A stretch of 64,000 bases of DNA. Source: JBOGWA01 sp050693155 (GTDB lineage Bacteria > Actinomycetota > UBA4738 > CALAEC01). Made by a program: the position numbers and the translations under genes. The notes beneath the pieces were generated by a model. The model was not told where the DNA came from. It ran no database searches and saw nothing but the letters and a program-made list of their open reading frames with translations. The DNA is taken from positions 12,298 through 76,297 of the forward strand of contig JBOGWA010000146.1 of the NCBI GenBank assembly GCA_050693155.1, written 5' to 3'. Each line of letters begins with the position of its first letter. Position 1 is the first letter of the stretch. Of this stretch, positions 51,248-60,387 are shown piece after piece.

Positions 51248-51645
51248 TCGCCTGTTGTGTGAGGCTTGCCGGAGCGCCGAGTCTCCTCATCAAGGCGCCG
51301 CCTCAATGCTCCGAGCTCGGTTTCCAGTCGGTTGATCTGCGATTCGGCCCTGCCGAGGAGATCGGCAAGCACCGCCCCGGTCGCGGCGAGTTCCGCGGTG
51401 ATGCGGTCGTAGCGCCTCGTCAGTGGGCGGAAGACCCGGTGCATGATGATCTTCACCCGGCGGAAGCGTGACCCCCGCCGGAGGCCGGGATCGGTCCATG
51501 GGGCGGCGTTCTCAAAATCGTTCTTCACGACCTGAGCGAGACGGTCGAGGGCGGCACGGATCTCCTGGGCCGTGCCGGGAGGTTCACTCTCCTTGCCTTC
51601 GAGCCAGTACACCTCCCGCTCGAGGGTCCGCCGCATCTCGTCCAT
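51244..51645 (-). CDS. Coiled-coil protein of the glycosyltransferase unit
   Basis: A 133-residue soluble protein with a helical N terminus (MDEMRRTLEREVYWLEG) and a C-terminal coiled coil (about 80-125, LGRAESQINRLETELGALRR). Actinobacterial glycan clusters often include such small helical proteins beside GT4 enzymes. No catalytic motif is visible. It is the first gene of a unit with the GT4 gene (ATGA overlap). Confidence 0.6.
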   Translation of the reverse strand: MDEMRRTLEREVYWLEGKESEPPGTAQEIRAALDRLAQVVKNDFENAAPWTDPGLRRGSRFRRVKIIMHRVFRPLTRRYDRITAELAATGAVLADLLGRAESQINRLETELGALRRRLDEETRRSGKPHTTGE

Positions 51646-51731
51646 GGCGGCATCGTAATCCAGCCGACGGGGGGGCTAACGCGTCGCGGCTAGTTGCGCT
51701 TCCTGCATGCGTGCCGTTTACTAGCCGGCCA

Positions 51732-53378
51732 GTGATCCGGAGGCGCATCCCCGCCCTCCTCCTGCTCATCGCCGTCGCTTGCTCCGAGGCAGCGCTGCCC
51801 GGAGAGCCGCGCGTGCCGGAGGAGTCTCCGCCTGGAACCGGGGGCACGGGCCCCGTGGCGTCCGGGCCGTTCGTCGACGCCATCTGTGGGCTTCCGGCCA
51901 TTCAGGCCCTGCGCGTCTGGCGCGGCTACTACCCGGGCCGTTCCGGCGAGCTCCAGTTCGTCGCCAAGCCCTTCAACTTCTTCGGGGGGTGGTCGCATTC
52001 GGGGCCGGCGCCCTATCTCCAGCGGATCCCGATGCTCTTCTACGGCCCCGGTCATGTTCCGGCGCTCGGTCCCGTCGATCGAGGGGTCACGATGGCCGAT
52101 CTCGCTCCGACCCTCGCTCGATTCCTCGACTTCGACTTCGAGACCGCAGACGGGTCGGCAATGGAGCAAGCGATCCTTCCCGACCAGGCTCCGCCTCGTC
52201 TCATCTTCGTTCTCGTGTTGGACGGCGGCGGGCGAAACGTCCTGACCGCCTACCCGGATGCATGGCCGAACACGGCGGAGCTGATTCGCCGTGGGGTCTG
52301 GTTCGACAACGCGACCGTCGGCTCGTCGCCCTCGGTGACGCCGGCGATCCACACCACGCTCGGGACCGGAGTCTTCCCTCGGCGGCACGGCCTCATCGAC
52401 CTCCGACTTCTGTTCGACGGCCGGTTGGTGGGGCCCCACACCGCCGGACCTCAGTTCCTTCGCGCACCGACGCTCGCCGACCGCTACGACCAGGCGCTGG
52501 ACAACGAGCCGGTCATCGCCTTCGTTGCGCCGGAAGGCACGCTGGGGATGATCGGTCACGGTTCCTTCCTCGAAGACGCCGACCAGGACTTCGCCCTCGC
52601 TCAACGGGAAGGGTCTTGGGGCCTGAGCGAGGCCAACCAAGGCTTCTACGACTTCCCTTCCTACATCAACCAGATCGGAGGGCTGAACGAGGCGGCGCGC
52701 CGACTTGACGTGAGCGACGGCCGACAGGACGACGCCTGGCTGGGGCTGCGCGTGCTGGACACCCCCGCCCAGCTCCAGCTCACACCGGCGTGGACGGAGT
52801 ACCAGACGGGCGTGCTCCGCGAGGTCATCCGCCGTGAGGGATTGGGGGATGACGACATCCCGGATCTCCTCTTCACGAACTACAAGCAGATCGACAAGGT
52901 CGGCCACGAGTGGAGCTTCCCGAGCGTCCAGATGGAAGCGGTCGTCGGGGCTCTCGATCGAGCGGTCGGCGATCTCGTTCGGACGTTGAACCAAGAGGTT
53001 GGCCGCGGCGAGTGGGTCCTCGCCCTGACCGCCGATCACGGCGTGACTCCCCGCGAGGACACGACGGGAGGATTCCGCATCGACATCGGGGAGATGCTCA
53101 ATGACATCAGTGCGGCCTTCGACGGTGACGGCGATGATCGGAATGTCGTTTCGTCGGTTCGCGTGACACAGTTCTGGATGAACACGGACGAGCTCGCCGA
53201 AAACGGGTACTCGCTCGAGGACGTGGCAACGTTCGTGATGGAGTACACGAAGGAGCAGAACGTTTTGGACCCGAATCTGCTGCCCGAAGAGGAGCGGAGT
53301 GAGACGCTGTTCGCTGCGGCCTTCCCGGGCCCCGTGCTCGAGAAGAACCTCCCGTGCCTCCCGCCGACGAACGCATGA
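51732..53378 (+). CDS. Alkaline-phosphatase-superfamily lipoprotein with apparently permuted domain order (A)
   Basis: A 548-residue lipoprotein (lipobox IAVAC, C17) of the alkaline phosphatase superfamily. The order is unusual. Residues about 62-150 hold a block (GYYPGRSGELQF, SHSGP with H89, RIPMLFYGPGH, MADLAPTLARFLDF) that in PafA-type enzymes is C-terminal. Then follow the normally N-terminal metal site VLVLDGGG (D164), nucleophile T203 in SPSVTPAIHTT, a D388-x3-H392 pair in QIDKVGH and D435-H436 in LTADHGVTP. All metal-site residues are present, so the enzyme is probably active as a phosphatase or phosphodiesterase outside the cell. GTG at 51732 is used; GTG at 51711 is an alternative. 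The stop overlaps the next gene by ATGA. Confidence 0.85.
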   Translation: MIRRRIPALLLLIAVACSEAALPGEPRVPEESPPGTGGTGPVASGPFVDAICGLPAIQALRVWRGYYPGRSGELQFVAKPFNFFGGWSHSGPAPYLQRIPMLFYGPGHVPALGPVDRGVTMADLAPTLARFLDFDFETADGSAMEQAILPDQAPPRLIFVLVLDGGGRNVLTAYPDAWPNTAELIRRGVWFDNATVGSSPSVTPAIHTTLGTGVFPRRHGLIDLRLLFDGRLVGPHTAGPQFLRAPTLADRYDQALDNEPVIAFVAPEGTLGMIGHGSFLEDADQDFALAQREGSWGLSEANQGFYDFPSYINQIGGLNEAARRLDVSDGRQDDAWLGLRVLDTPAQLQLTPAWTEYQTGVLREVIRREGLGDDDIPDLLFTNYKQIDKVGHEWSFPSVQMEAVVGALDRAVGDLVRTLNQEVGRGEWVLALTADHGVTPREDTTGGFRIDIGEMLNDISAAFDGDGDDRNVVSSVRVTQFWMNTDELAENGYSLEDVATFVMEYTKEQNVLDPNLLPEEERSETLFAAAFPGPVLEKNLPCLPPTNA

Positions 53379-56300
53379 GCGACGTCTCCGAGAAGCGGGG
53401 AGGCGAAGCGACCGGCGGGGAAGCGTCCTCGGGCATTGCCGGGAGGCTCCAAACGGTCGCTCGGCAACCCTGGCTGGTTGTCGCCGCGGTGGCCGTGGTC
53501 GCCTTGCTGCTCGGTTGGCAGTTCCTCACCGATCCAACCCGAGGGGTTCCCGCCTTCGACGAGCCCTTCTATCAGTGGCGGGCCGAGTACCTCCAGCAAG
53601 CGGAACCGCAGGCGCTGATCGCTCTGCGTGGCGCGCGGGGAGCGCTGGCGGGCGGGTACCGCGTCGCCGAACCGGTCCTCGGAGCGCTCATGCGCACGGT
53701 CGGGGGTCTGGGCGCCTCGACTCCCACGATCGTGCTCTCGGTCCTGTTCCGCGTGATCTGCGCCCTCGGGCTTGCCGCATTCGCATGGCGACACCGGAAG
53801 AGCTGGCTGCTCTTTTACATCACGCTCTTCGCCGTTCCGGCGCTCTTCCTTCTCCAGCGGTTCTTCGGGTTCCTCGACAATTTCTTTGCGCTTGCAGTCA
53901 CAACAGGCGTGCTCCTTCTCTTGGAGCCGCTCCGAAGGAACTGGTTCGCGTGGCTGGCCGTCGCGGGGTTCCTGTTCATCGGGGGGCTCACACACCCGAC
54001 GTCGCTTGCGTTGTTCCTCCTCGCGATCGGCGCCGTGGCCGGCTACCGGCTCCTCCGCGAACGCAGCCTCGCTGCCGTCCTGCACTCAGAGGGCTGGCTC
54101 CTGCTCGCGGGGACGGTTGCGGTCGTTCTTACCGCTGCATTCTGGATGGGGGGACTCTGGGGTGAGCCGTCGAGCTTCGGCGACGCCGCGGTTCCGCCGC
54201 CGGAAGACGTCGATTTCTTCGTCAACCGCTCGCTCGGCGTCTTTCGCGGGCTCCAACCCGAGATCCTCATCCCGATCGCGGCCATCGGTTTCGTTTACCT
54301 CGTCTATCGGAGCCTGAAGAAGAAGGACTCCTTCGCCGAAGTGACGGTCGCCTGGACGCTGCCGCTCGTCGGCATGTTCGGATTCCTGATCGGGGCGGCC
54401 TACCCGTACTTCCGGTTCTTCAACGGCACCCTGGCGCCGCTCGTCGTGGCCGCCGTAGGACTGTGGTTGCTCGCGTATGGGCCATCGCTGCTTCGTCGGC
54501 GGGCCGTGGCGAAGGTCGGCGCCGGGATCGGCGTAGTCGCGGTCGCGGCGATCCTTTTCGGCTGGTGGTCCCAGGGCCTTCAGGACTGGAACTCGAGCGG
54601 CTCCTGGCTGACACCCGAGCTCCGAGAGCAGACCGCGGCTGCCGACGGCTACCTCGGGGCGGAGCCCGCCAACCGACAGGCCGTGTTCGTCGTCGATGCG
54701 CAGCCGGGTGAGGTCGTTTCCTACGGGAAGTACAAAGAGGCCGTCAACGGAATCTACGCGGGCCTCGCCGGCGAGCGGATCGGACGCACGACGTTCTTCT
54801 TCGGGCGAATCGAGGACTTCTCGAACGGCACGCCGACGACCACGGGGGACGAGGTCTACGACGAGATATCCAGAGAGACCGCCGAGGGAGCACTCGTGTT
54901 CCTGATGGACCCCTCGAACGTCGTCGTGTTCGTGCCGGCGGTCTTCAACGAGCACTCACCGAACGCCGAGTTCCTCGAAGACTGTCCCGCGACCGAATGT
55001 CGACAGGTTGGGGAAAGCGGGCTGTTCGTTCTGACCGACCCCGGGGCCGGGGTCTCGGAGCCGTCGCTGGAGACTGCCGAGCGAGCCGCTGCGGCCGCAC
55101 GATCCTTCGTCGCGAGCCCTCCTGGCTTCACCAACGGTCTCGGAAGCACGCTTCTCGCGATCTTTCGACTCGTCGCGCTCTTCGGTCTCCCTGGATACCT
55201 GCTGTGGCGTGGCTTCCCCGAACGACGATGGTTGGAGGGACTGGTCCTCGTCCCGTTGCTGTCGATCACGATGCTGACGACCGTCGGCGTCTTCCTTCTC
55301 GCGGCCGTGCGCCAACCGTTCGGCGAGGCGCTCGGCTGGCTCACCTGGGGGATCGCCTCGGCAGTCGGTGGTCTAGTGGCCCTCCGGGCCCACGCTCGTC
55401 GGAACACTCCCCCGTCGTCGGGACCGTCCGGGTCGCGCGTCGCGCAAATGGCGCGCGACACGCTCAGCCTCTTCGGCAAGCGGGACTTCACCTTCCTCAT
55501 GGGAACCCAGTGGTTCGCGCAGGCGGCCGACGGGCTCGTCGGCGTCGCGCTTGCCAAGCACATCGTTTTCGGCGGGCAAGCGGGGTTCTCGCTCGAGGAG
55601 GCCCGGAGTCCGGAGGACATCCTCCGGATCGCGCTCCTCACCTTTCTCCCCTACGCGGTGCTGAGCCCGTTCTTCGGGGTGCTTATCGACCGCTTCGACC
55701 GCAGGAGACTGCTCGTCGGGGCGAACGCGATCCGCACCGTTGCGATCATCGCGATCGCCGTCCTCGGCATCGAGCGCCTCACCGACTCCCCGTTGGGCGA
55801 TGGGGTGCTCTTCGGCTCGTTCCTCCTCGTGCTCGCGGGGACACGGCTGATGCTCGCAATCAAGGGCGCCGGGGTTCCCGCTGTGCTCGGGGAACGCGAC
55901 CTGATCCAGGGGAACTCGATCTCGCAGGCGGGAAGCGCCATCTTCCAGCTCGGCGGCGCGGGGACGGCCCTCGTGGCGGCGACGTTCGTGCCCTCGGAGC
56001 CCATCATCCTGATCGGGGCCCTCGGGTATGCGGTCGCGACGGCCTCGGCTTGGGCGATCGGACGGCTCGGCTATGCGGATCGAAGCACGCCGCTTCGCGA
56101 AGAGGTCCGCCGCATAGCTCGAGACCTCGCCGAAGGCATCAAAGAGGTGCTCCGACGGCCCCGCGCGGGCCTCGCACTCACCTCGTTCCTTGGGATCCGG
56201 ACGCTGCTCTCGTTCGTCCTCATCTCGATTGCGCTCGCCTCTAGAGAATTCCTCGCGGCGCGAAGCGACGTAACGACTGCGATCCCGGCCGTGGCGGGGG

Positions 56301-56737
56301 CGCTTGGAGCCGCGGTCGGCTTCTTCGCCGCACACGCGATGCGAGAACGTGTCTCGCCGGTTCGGATCGTCGTCGGCGCGCTCATGTTCGCCGGCGCCGG
56401 CGTCGTCGCCTTCGGAGGGATCATCACCCTCGCCGGGCTCTCCCTCGTGGGATTCGTCGTCGGCGTCGGGTTCTTCCTGGGCAAGGTGGGCGCCGACACC
56501 CTCATGCAGCAGTCGTTGGAGGACTCGTTCCGCGGACGCGGCTTCGGGCTCCAGGACCTCGTCTACAACCTCTCATGGATCCTCCCCGCGCTCGTCGTCT
56601 CGGCGCTGTGGAGTGACGAGCGCGCCCGCGCCCTTCTGATCGGTGGAGGGGTGCTCTTTCTTGCATGGGGGGCATTGATCGCACTCTGGGCGCGCACGCT
56701 TCCGGCTGAGTCGCCGGCGCATCCGCCTCGACGTTAG
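53375..56737 (+). CDS. Fusion of a GT-C-like membrane glycosyltransferase and an MFS transporter
   Basis: A 1120-residue membrane protein. Residues about 30-460 form a GT-C-like part with many helices; the first loop has PAFDEPFYQW, like the catalytic Asp-Glu of ArnT/PMT enzymes that use polyprenyl-phosphate sugars. An extracytoplasmic segment (about 460-595) and four helices (about 600-670) follow. Residues about 690-1110 form a complete 12-helix MFS-type unit with LIDRFDRRRLLVGANAIR as loop A motif. I know no standard family with this order. It is translationally coupled to the phosphatase-like lipoprotein upstream and ends in a four-base stop overlap with the next, convergent paralogue. 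A role in moving and attaching sugars at the surface is inferred. Confidence 0.75.
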   Translation: MSDVSEKRGGEATGGEASSGIAGRLQTVARQPWLVVAAVAVVALLLGWQFLTDPTRGVPAFDEPFYQWRAEYLQQAEPQALIALRGARGALAGGYRVAEPVLGALMRTVGGLGASTPTIVLSVLFRVICALGLAAFAWRHRKSWLLFYITLFAVPALFLLQRFFGFLDNFFALAVTTGVLLLLEPLRRNWFAWLAVAGFLFIGGLTHPTSLALFLLAIGAVAGYRLLRERSLAAVLHSEGWLLLAGTVAVVLTAAFWMGGLWGEPSSFGDAAVPPPEDVDFFVNRSLGVFRGLQPEILIPIAAIGFVYLVYRSLKKKDSFAEVTVAWTLPLVGMFGFLIGAAYPYFRFFNGTLAPLVVAAVGLWLLAYGPSLLRRRAVAKVGAGIGVVAVAAILFGWWSQGLQDWNSSGSWLTPELREQTAAADGYLGAEPANRQAVFVVDAQPGEVVSYGKYKEAVNGIYAGLAGERIGRTTFFFGRIEDFSNGTPTTTGDEVYDEISRETAEGALVFLMDPSNVVVFVPAVFNEHSPNAEFLEDCPATECRQVGESGLFVLTDPGAGVSEPSLETAERAAAAARSFVASPPGFTNGLGSTLLAIFRLVALFGLPGYLLWRGFPERRWLEGLVLVPLLSITMLTTVGVFLLAAVRQPFGEALGWLTWGIASAVGGLVALRAHARRNTPPSSGPSGSRVAQMARDTLSLFGKRDFTFLMGTQWFAQAADGLVGVALAKHIVFGGQAGFSLEEARSPEDILRIALLTFLPYAVLSPFFGVLIDRFDRRRLLVGANAIRTVAIIAIAVLGIERLTDSPLGDGVLFGSFLLVLAGTRLMLAIKGAGVPAVLGERDLIQGNSISQAGSAIFQLGGAGTALVAATFVPSEPIILIGALGYAVATASAWAIGRLGYADRSTPLREEVRRIARDLAEGIKEVLRRPRAGLALTSFLGIRTLLSFVLISIALASREFLAARSDVTTAIPAVAGALGAAVGFFAAHAMRERVSPVRIVVGALMFAGAGVVAFGGIITLAGLSLVGFVVGVGFFLGKVGADTLMQQSLEDSFRGRGFGLQDLVYNLSWILPALVVSALWSDERARALLIGGGVLFLAWGALIALWARTLPAESPAHPPRR

Positions 56738-58464
56738 TACCCGAGAACGTCGAGCCGTGGCGCGGTGTGGAGGTCTCCCTCGGGATACCGACCGTCGCCG
56801 AACGAACGGACCGTGGAATCGCTGAGGCCGGCCAGGAACGAGCCGGGAAACGCGCCGGCGAAGATCCGTTCGTCGAGAAGAGATTCCGGAAGCGCCGCGA
56901 AATCCGCATCGGACGGCAGACAATCTCGGTACGTGAGATCGCCGATGAAGCGGGCGACGTCCTCGAGTCGAATCTGCCGGTCGCCGATCACCCCGGAGTT
57001 CAGATAGATCCCGGAGGGCGTCACCTGCTCCACGACGTCTCCGAAGTGCTCCTGCACGCGGCGGCCGAGCACGTCCGGGTGGATTCGAACCCCGTCCTTG
57101 GTCTCGGGGAGAGGTGTTTGGCCGTGGTCGGCGGTCAGGGCGAGCACGTAGTTCCTCGGACCGATCTCCTCGTCGAAGAACTCCACGAGCCGACCGAGGA
57201 CCTCGTCCTGTGCGCGGAGGACGAACTCTTCCTCCGGAGCGACCATGTTCCAGATGTGGCCGCCGAAGTCCGCCGGCTTCAGCTCCACGAACAGGAAGTC
57301 CGTGAGCCCGTCGCGGCCGACAGGCTCCCGCTTCAAGATCTCCACGAGCGCGTCTCCCTGGTAATTCACGAAGGCCGGGGTTCCCGGAACGATCGTCTCG
57401 TCCCCGAGGTCGTGGCCCATCCAGAGACCGTCCCGTGCCCCGTCGCTCGCGTCGAGATCCCGCAAATGCTCATCGAGGACGTCGGCTCCTGGAAGGTAAT
57501 CCGGCAGGGTGTACACGTCCTCGTTCGTGAAAAACGTGGACGTTTCGGGCTCCCAGAGCACCGCCACGTCGGCGTCGCCTCCCGGCGACTGCGATCCCTG
57601 CCCCATCATCCCGAGGTGCCACGACTCGTACCCGAGGAGCCCGACCCACGGCCGGTTGTCGTTCTCCCGATCCCAAGCGTCGGCGAGCGTTTCGGCCTCC
57701 AGCAACCGAGGGTTGGCCTCGTCGAAGTAGATCTCGCCGATCCTCCCGTCGGGCAGCCGAGCGACGTTCTCGGAGAGGCCGTGCTCCTGCGGGTACGCCC
57801 CCGTTCCCATCGTCGCGTGGATCGCAGCGGTCACCGAGGGGGCCGAGCCTATCGTCGCGTTGGTGTACGTCGTTCCCTCGCGGGCAAGGCGGAGTTGCGT
57901 TGGCCACGCATCCGGCCACTGCGCGAGGAGGTTCCACCCGACACCGTCGTAGGCGACGACCACGACGACGCGCGGCGCGCCGTTTCGATCGCGGGGCGGC
58001 AGAAGGGCCTCGTGCAGCACCTCACCGTTCGGGGCGTCGAAACCGAAGCCCAGGAGGTCGGTAAACGTTGGGGCCAGATCTGCGACATCGATTGACAGGG
58101 TGGAAGTCGCGCCCGATCGAACGTACCCGGGCCCGTACAGCATGATCGGGACGCGCTGGTGGTAGTCCCAGGGCGTCGGGTGGCTGCTTCTCGGGTCGGC
58201 CGCCGACGTTCCGAGCCCCTCCGCGCGGAACCTAACGACCGTGTTCCACGGTTGCGGCACGAACGCGACGTCCGGCGAACGGCCCTCGAAATAGCCCTGC
58301 TGGAGGTGCTCGATCACGTCGGCCCCGACCGCGGCGGCCATCTCATCGAGCGTCCTCGACCCGGTCGGCGCCCCAGGAGAAGACGAGCATCCGCCCGACA
58401 GGAGAGCGCCGGCAATCAGCACGGCTGCGATCCGGCGGCGAGCCTGGTTGCGGGTGCGGGTCAC
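56734..58464 (-). CDS. Alkaline-phosphatase-superfamily lipoprotein with apparently permuted domain order (B)
   Basis: A 576-residue lipoprotein (lipobox LLSGGC, C26) and a paralogue of genes A and C. The PafA-type C-terminal block comes first (about 57-155): GYFEGRSPDVAF, SHPTPWDYHQRVPIMLYGPG with H95, and VADLAPTFTDLLGF. The catalytic half follows: VVAYDGVG (D173), T212 in SVTAAIHATMGTG, D399-x3-H403 in PADFGGH and D446-H447 in LTADHGQTP. The protein ends with DGRYPEGDLHTAP, where a conventional enzyme would continue into the block now at its start. Expected extracellular phosphatase or phosphodiesterase; substrate unknown. GTG start. Confidence 0.85.
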   Translation of the reverse strand: MTRTRNQARRRIAAVLIAGALLSGGCSSSPGAPTGSRTLDEMAAAVGADVIEHLQQGYFEGRSPDVAFVPQPWNTVVRFRAEGLGTSAADPRSSHPTPWDYHQRVPIMLYGPGYVRSGATSTLSIDVADLAPTFTDLLGFGFDAPNGEVLHEALLPPRDRNGAPRVVVVVAYDGVGWNLLAQWPDAWPTQLRLAREGTTYTNATIGSAPSVTAAIHATMGTGAYPQEHGLSENVARLPDGRIGEIYFDEANPRLLEAETLADAWDRENDNRPWVGLLGYESWHLGMMGQGSQSPGGDADVAVLWEPETSTFFTNEDVYTLPDYLPGADVLDEHLRDLDASDGARDGLWMGHDLGDETIVPGTPAFVNYQGDALVEILKREPVGRDGLTDFLFVELKPADFGGHIWNMVAPEEEFVLRAQDEVLGRLVEFFDEEIGPRNYVLALTADHGQTPLPETKDGVRIHPDVLGRRVQEHFGDVVEQVTPSGIYLNSGVIGDRQIRLEDVARFIGDLTYRDCLPSDADFAALPESLLDERIFAGAFPGSFLAGLSDSTVRSFGDGRYPEGDLHTAPRLDVLGY

Positions 58465-58543
58465 TGCGTCACTTTCGGATTCGTGGGCGAGAGTCTACGC
58501 GAGGCCCCCTCCACCCGACGCCGCGTAGATATTCTGCGTGCGT

Positions 58544-60304
58544 CTAGGTCAGAGGCCGGCCGGTGAGCAGTCCCCGGACACTCAGAGGAGACGTCAGGTC
58601 TCCCTCCGGGTACCGTCCCTCTCCGAGTGCGAGGAGATCTTCGGCGCCGATCTGCTCGAGGAGGCTCCCCGGGATCGCCGCAGCGAAGACGCGTTCGTTC
58701 AGCCGGGCCTCGTCGATGAGCGTCGGGTCGGACCCTTCGGGGAGCGCGTCCCGATACCGGTAGTCGCCAAGGAACCGCGCGATCTCGCCCACGGCCAGGC
58801 CGGCCGAGCGAACCTCGTCCATGTCGAGGTAGACGTCGTCGGGGTGGACGGCTTCGATGACCGACGCGCCGAAGTAGTCGTTCACCTCATTGGCGATCTG
58901 GAGCCGGTCGATCCGCAGGCCGCCCGTCGTCTCGGGAAGAGGGGTCTGCCCGTGATCGGCTGAGACCGCGAGGACGTACCGCCCCGCTCCGATGTTTCGA
59001 TCGAGGAACGAGACGAGCCTACCGATGACCCGATCCTGGGCCCGCAGGATCGCGGCAACCTCAGGGCCTTCCATGTTCCAGATGTGCCCTGCGTAGTCGC
59101 TCGACTTCAGCTCGAGAAATAGGAAATCCGTGAGGTTGTCCGTGGCGATGGGTTCGCGTCGGAGCACCCGGAACAGGCTCTTCCCCATGTAATCGACGAA
59201 CGCGGGCGTGCCCGGAACGATGAAGTCGCTCTCGAGGCTGTTCCCCCGCCAGGCTCCGTCGGTAATGCCATCGGTCCGATCGAGCGCAGCGAGGTCATCG
59301 GCGAGGCGCTCGGGCCCGGGAAGATAGGAGGGCAGTCGGTAGAAACGCTCGTTCGTCCAGAGTCGGCCCTCCTCGCGCTCCCAGAGGACGGCGACGTCGC
59401 GATCCCCCCCGAGCGATCGGGTCCCCTTGCCCATCATGCCGAGATGCCAGGACTCGAAGCCGAGCATTCCGACCCACGGTTCGTTCCCGTTGGCCTTGTC
59501 CCAGTGGTCGGCAAGACTCCCGCGACGAATAAGCCTGGGGTCCGCCTCGTTGAAGAAGAGCTCGCCGAGCTCGCCATTCGGGAGTCGTCCGGTGTTCTCC
59601 GGCATCCCGTGGAGGCGGGGATAGGCGCCCGTGCCCATCGTCGCGTGGACGGGAGCCGTGACCGAGGGCGCCGAGCCAACGGTTGCATTCGTGTACGTCG
59701 TTCCTCCCGCGGCCAGCCGCCGCACGTTCGGCCACGCTCGGGGCCAGCGTTCGAGGACGTTCCACCCGCCCCCGTCCTGCACCACGAGCACGACGAGCCG
59801 CGGGACCGATCGATCGGGTCGCGGAAGAAGCGCTTCGCGAAGCACCTCCCCGTCCGGCGCCTTGAATGGGAAATCGAGGATCTCCGCAAACGTCGGGGCG
59901 AGGTCCGCAACCGTCACGGGCCAGTCCACCCGCCCTCCGGCCCGGATGGTTCCAGGGCCGGACAGGATGATCGGAACCCGCTGGTGATACGACCACGGGG
60001 TGGGGTGCGTCGTTCTCGGATCCTCCGGTCCTCTTAGACCCTCCGGCCACTGGCCGATGACGTTCCAGGGCTTTGGGACCAAGGAGATCTCTCCCGAGCG
60101 ATCGGGAACGTATCCCCGAGCGAGGTGCAGGACCACGTCGCGCCCGACGGTGCGAAGCATCTCCTCCACCGTGGGGGCCCCAGCAGGAGCATGTCGCCGG
60201 CCAACGGCCGTGGTGCAGCTCGCCGCGACGAGCGCGCAGACGATGAGCAGCAACGGGCCGACTCGGCCCGGGCGCGTTCGAGAACGGGGATGCGTTTCAC
60301 GCAT
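58544..60304 (-). CDS. Alkaline-phosphatase-superfamily lipoprotein with apparently permuted domain order (C)
   Basis: A 586-residue lipoprotein (lipobox LVAASC, C30), closely related to the gene at 56734 and in tandem with it. First block: GYVPDRSGEISLVPKPW, THPTPWSYHQRVPIILSGPG with H100, and VADLAPTFAEILDF. Then VVQDGGG (D177), nucleophile T216 in SVTAPVHATMGTG, D403-x3-H407 in SSDYAGH and D450-H451 in SADHGQTP. All expected metal-site residues are kept. It ends with EGRYPEGDLTSPL. ATG start, divergent from the UDP-sulfoquinovose synthase gene with 83 bp between. Confidence 0.85.
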   Translation of the reverse strand: MRETHPRSRTRPGRVGPLLLIVCALVAASCTTAVGRRHAPAGAPTVEEMLRTVGRDVVLHLARGYVPDRSGEISLVPKPWNVIGQWPEGLRGPEDPRTTHPTPWSYHQRVPIILSGPGTIRAGGRVDWPVTVADLAPTFAEILDFPFKAPDGEVLREALLPRPDRSVPRLVVLVVQDGGGWNVLERWPRAWPNVRRLAAGGTTYTNATVGSAPSVTAPVHATMGTGAYPRLHGMPENTGRLPNGELGELFFNEADPRLIRRGSLADHWDKANGNEPWVGMLGFESWHLGMMGKGTRSLGGDRDVAVLWEREEGRLWTNERFYRLPSYLPGPERLADDLAALDRTDGITDGAWRGNSLESDFIVPGTPAFVDYMGKSLFRVLRREPIATDNLTDFLFLELKSSDYAGHIWNMEGPEVAAILRAQDRVIGRLVSFLDRNIGAGRYVLAVSADHGQTPLPETTGGLRIDRLQIANEVNDYFGASVIEAVHPDDVYLDMDEVRSAGLAVGEIARFLGDYRYRDALPEGSDPTLIDEARLNERVFAAAIPGSLLEQIGAEDLLALGEGRYPEGDLTSPLSVRGLLTGRPLT

Positions 60305-60341
60305 GGGAAAACCGCTCGGTCGAGCGCTCCGAACGGTGCCC

Positions 60342-60347
60342 TAGAAT
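60342..60347 (+). promoter_or_regulatory. Possible -10 element upstream of sqdB
   Basis: TAGAAT lies 40 bases before the sqdB start in the divergent intergenic region; no good -35 was found. Confidence 0.3.
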
Positions 60348-60387
60348 ATGCGCGCTTGAACGAGAACACTCGCCCAGGCGATCCCCC

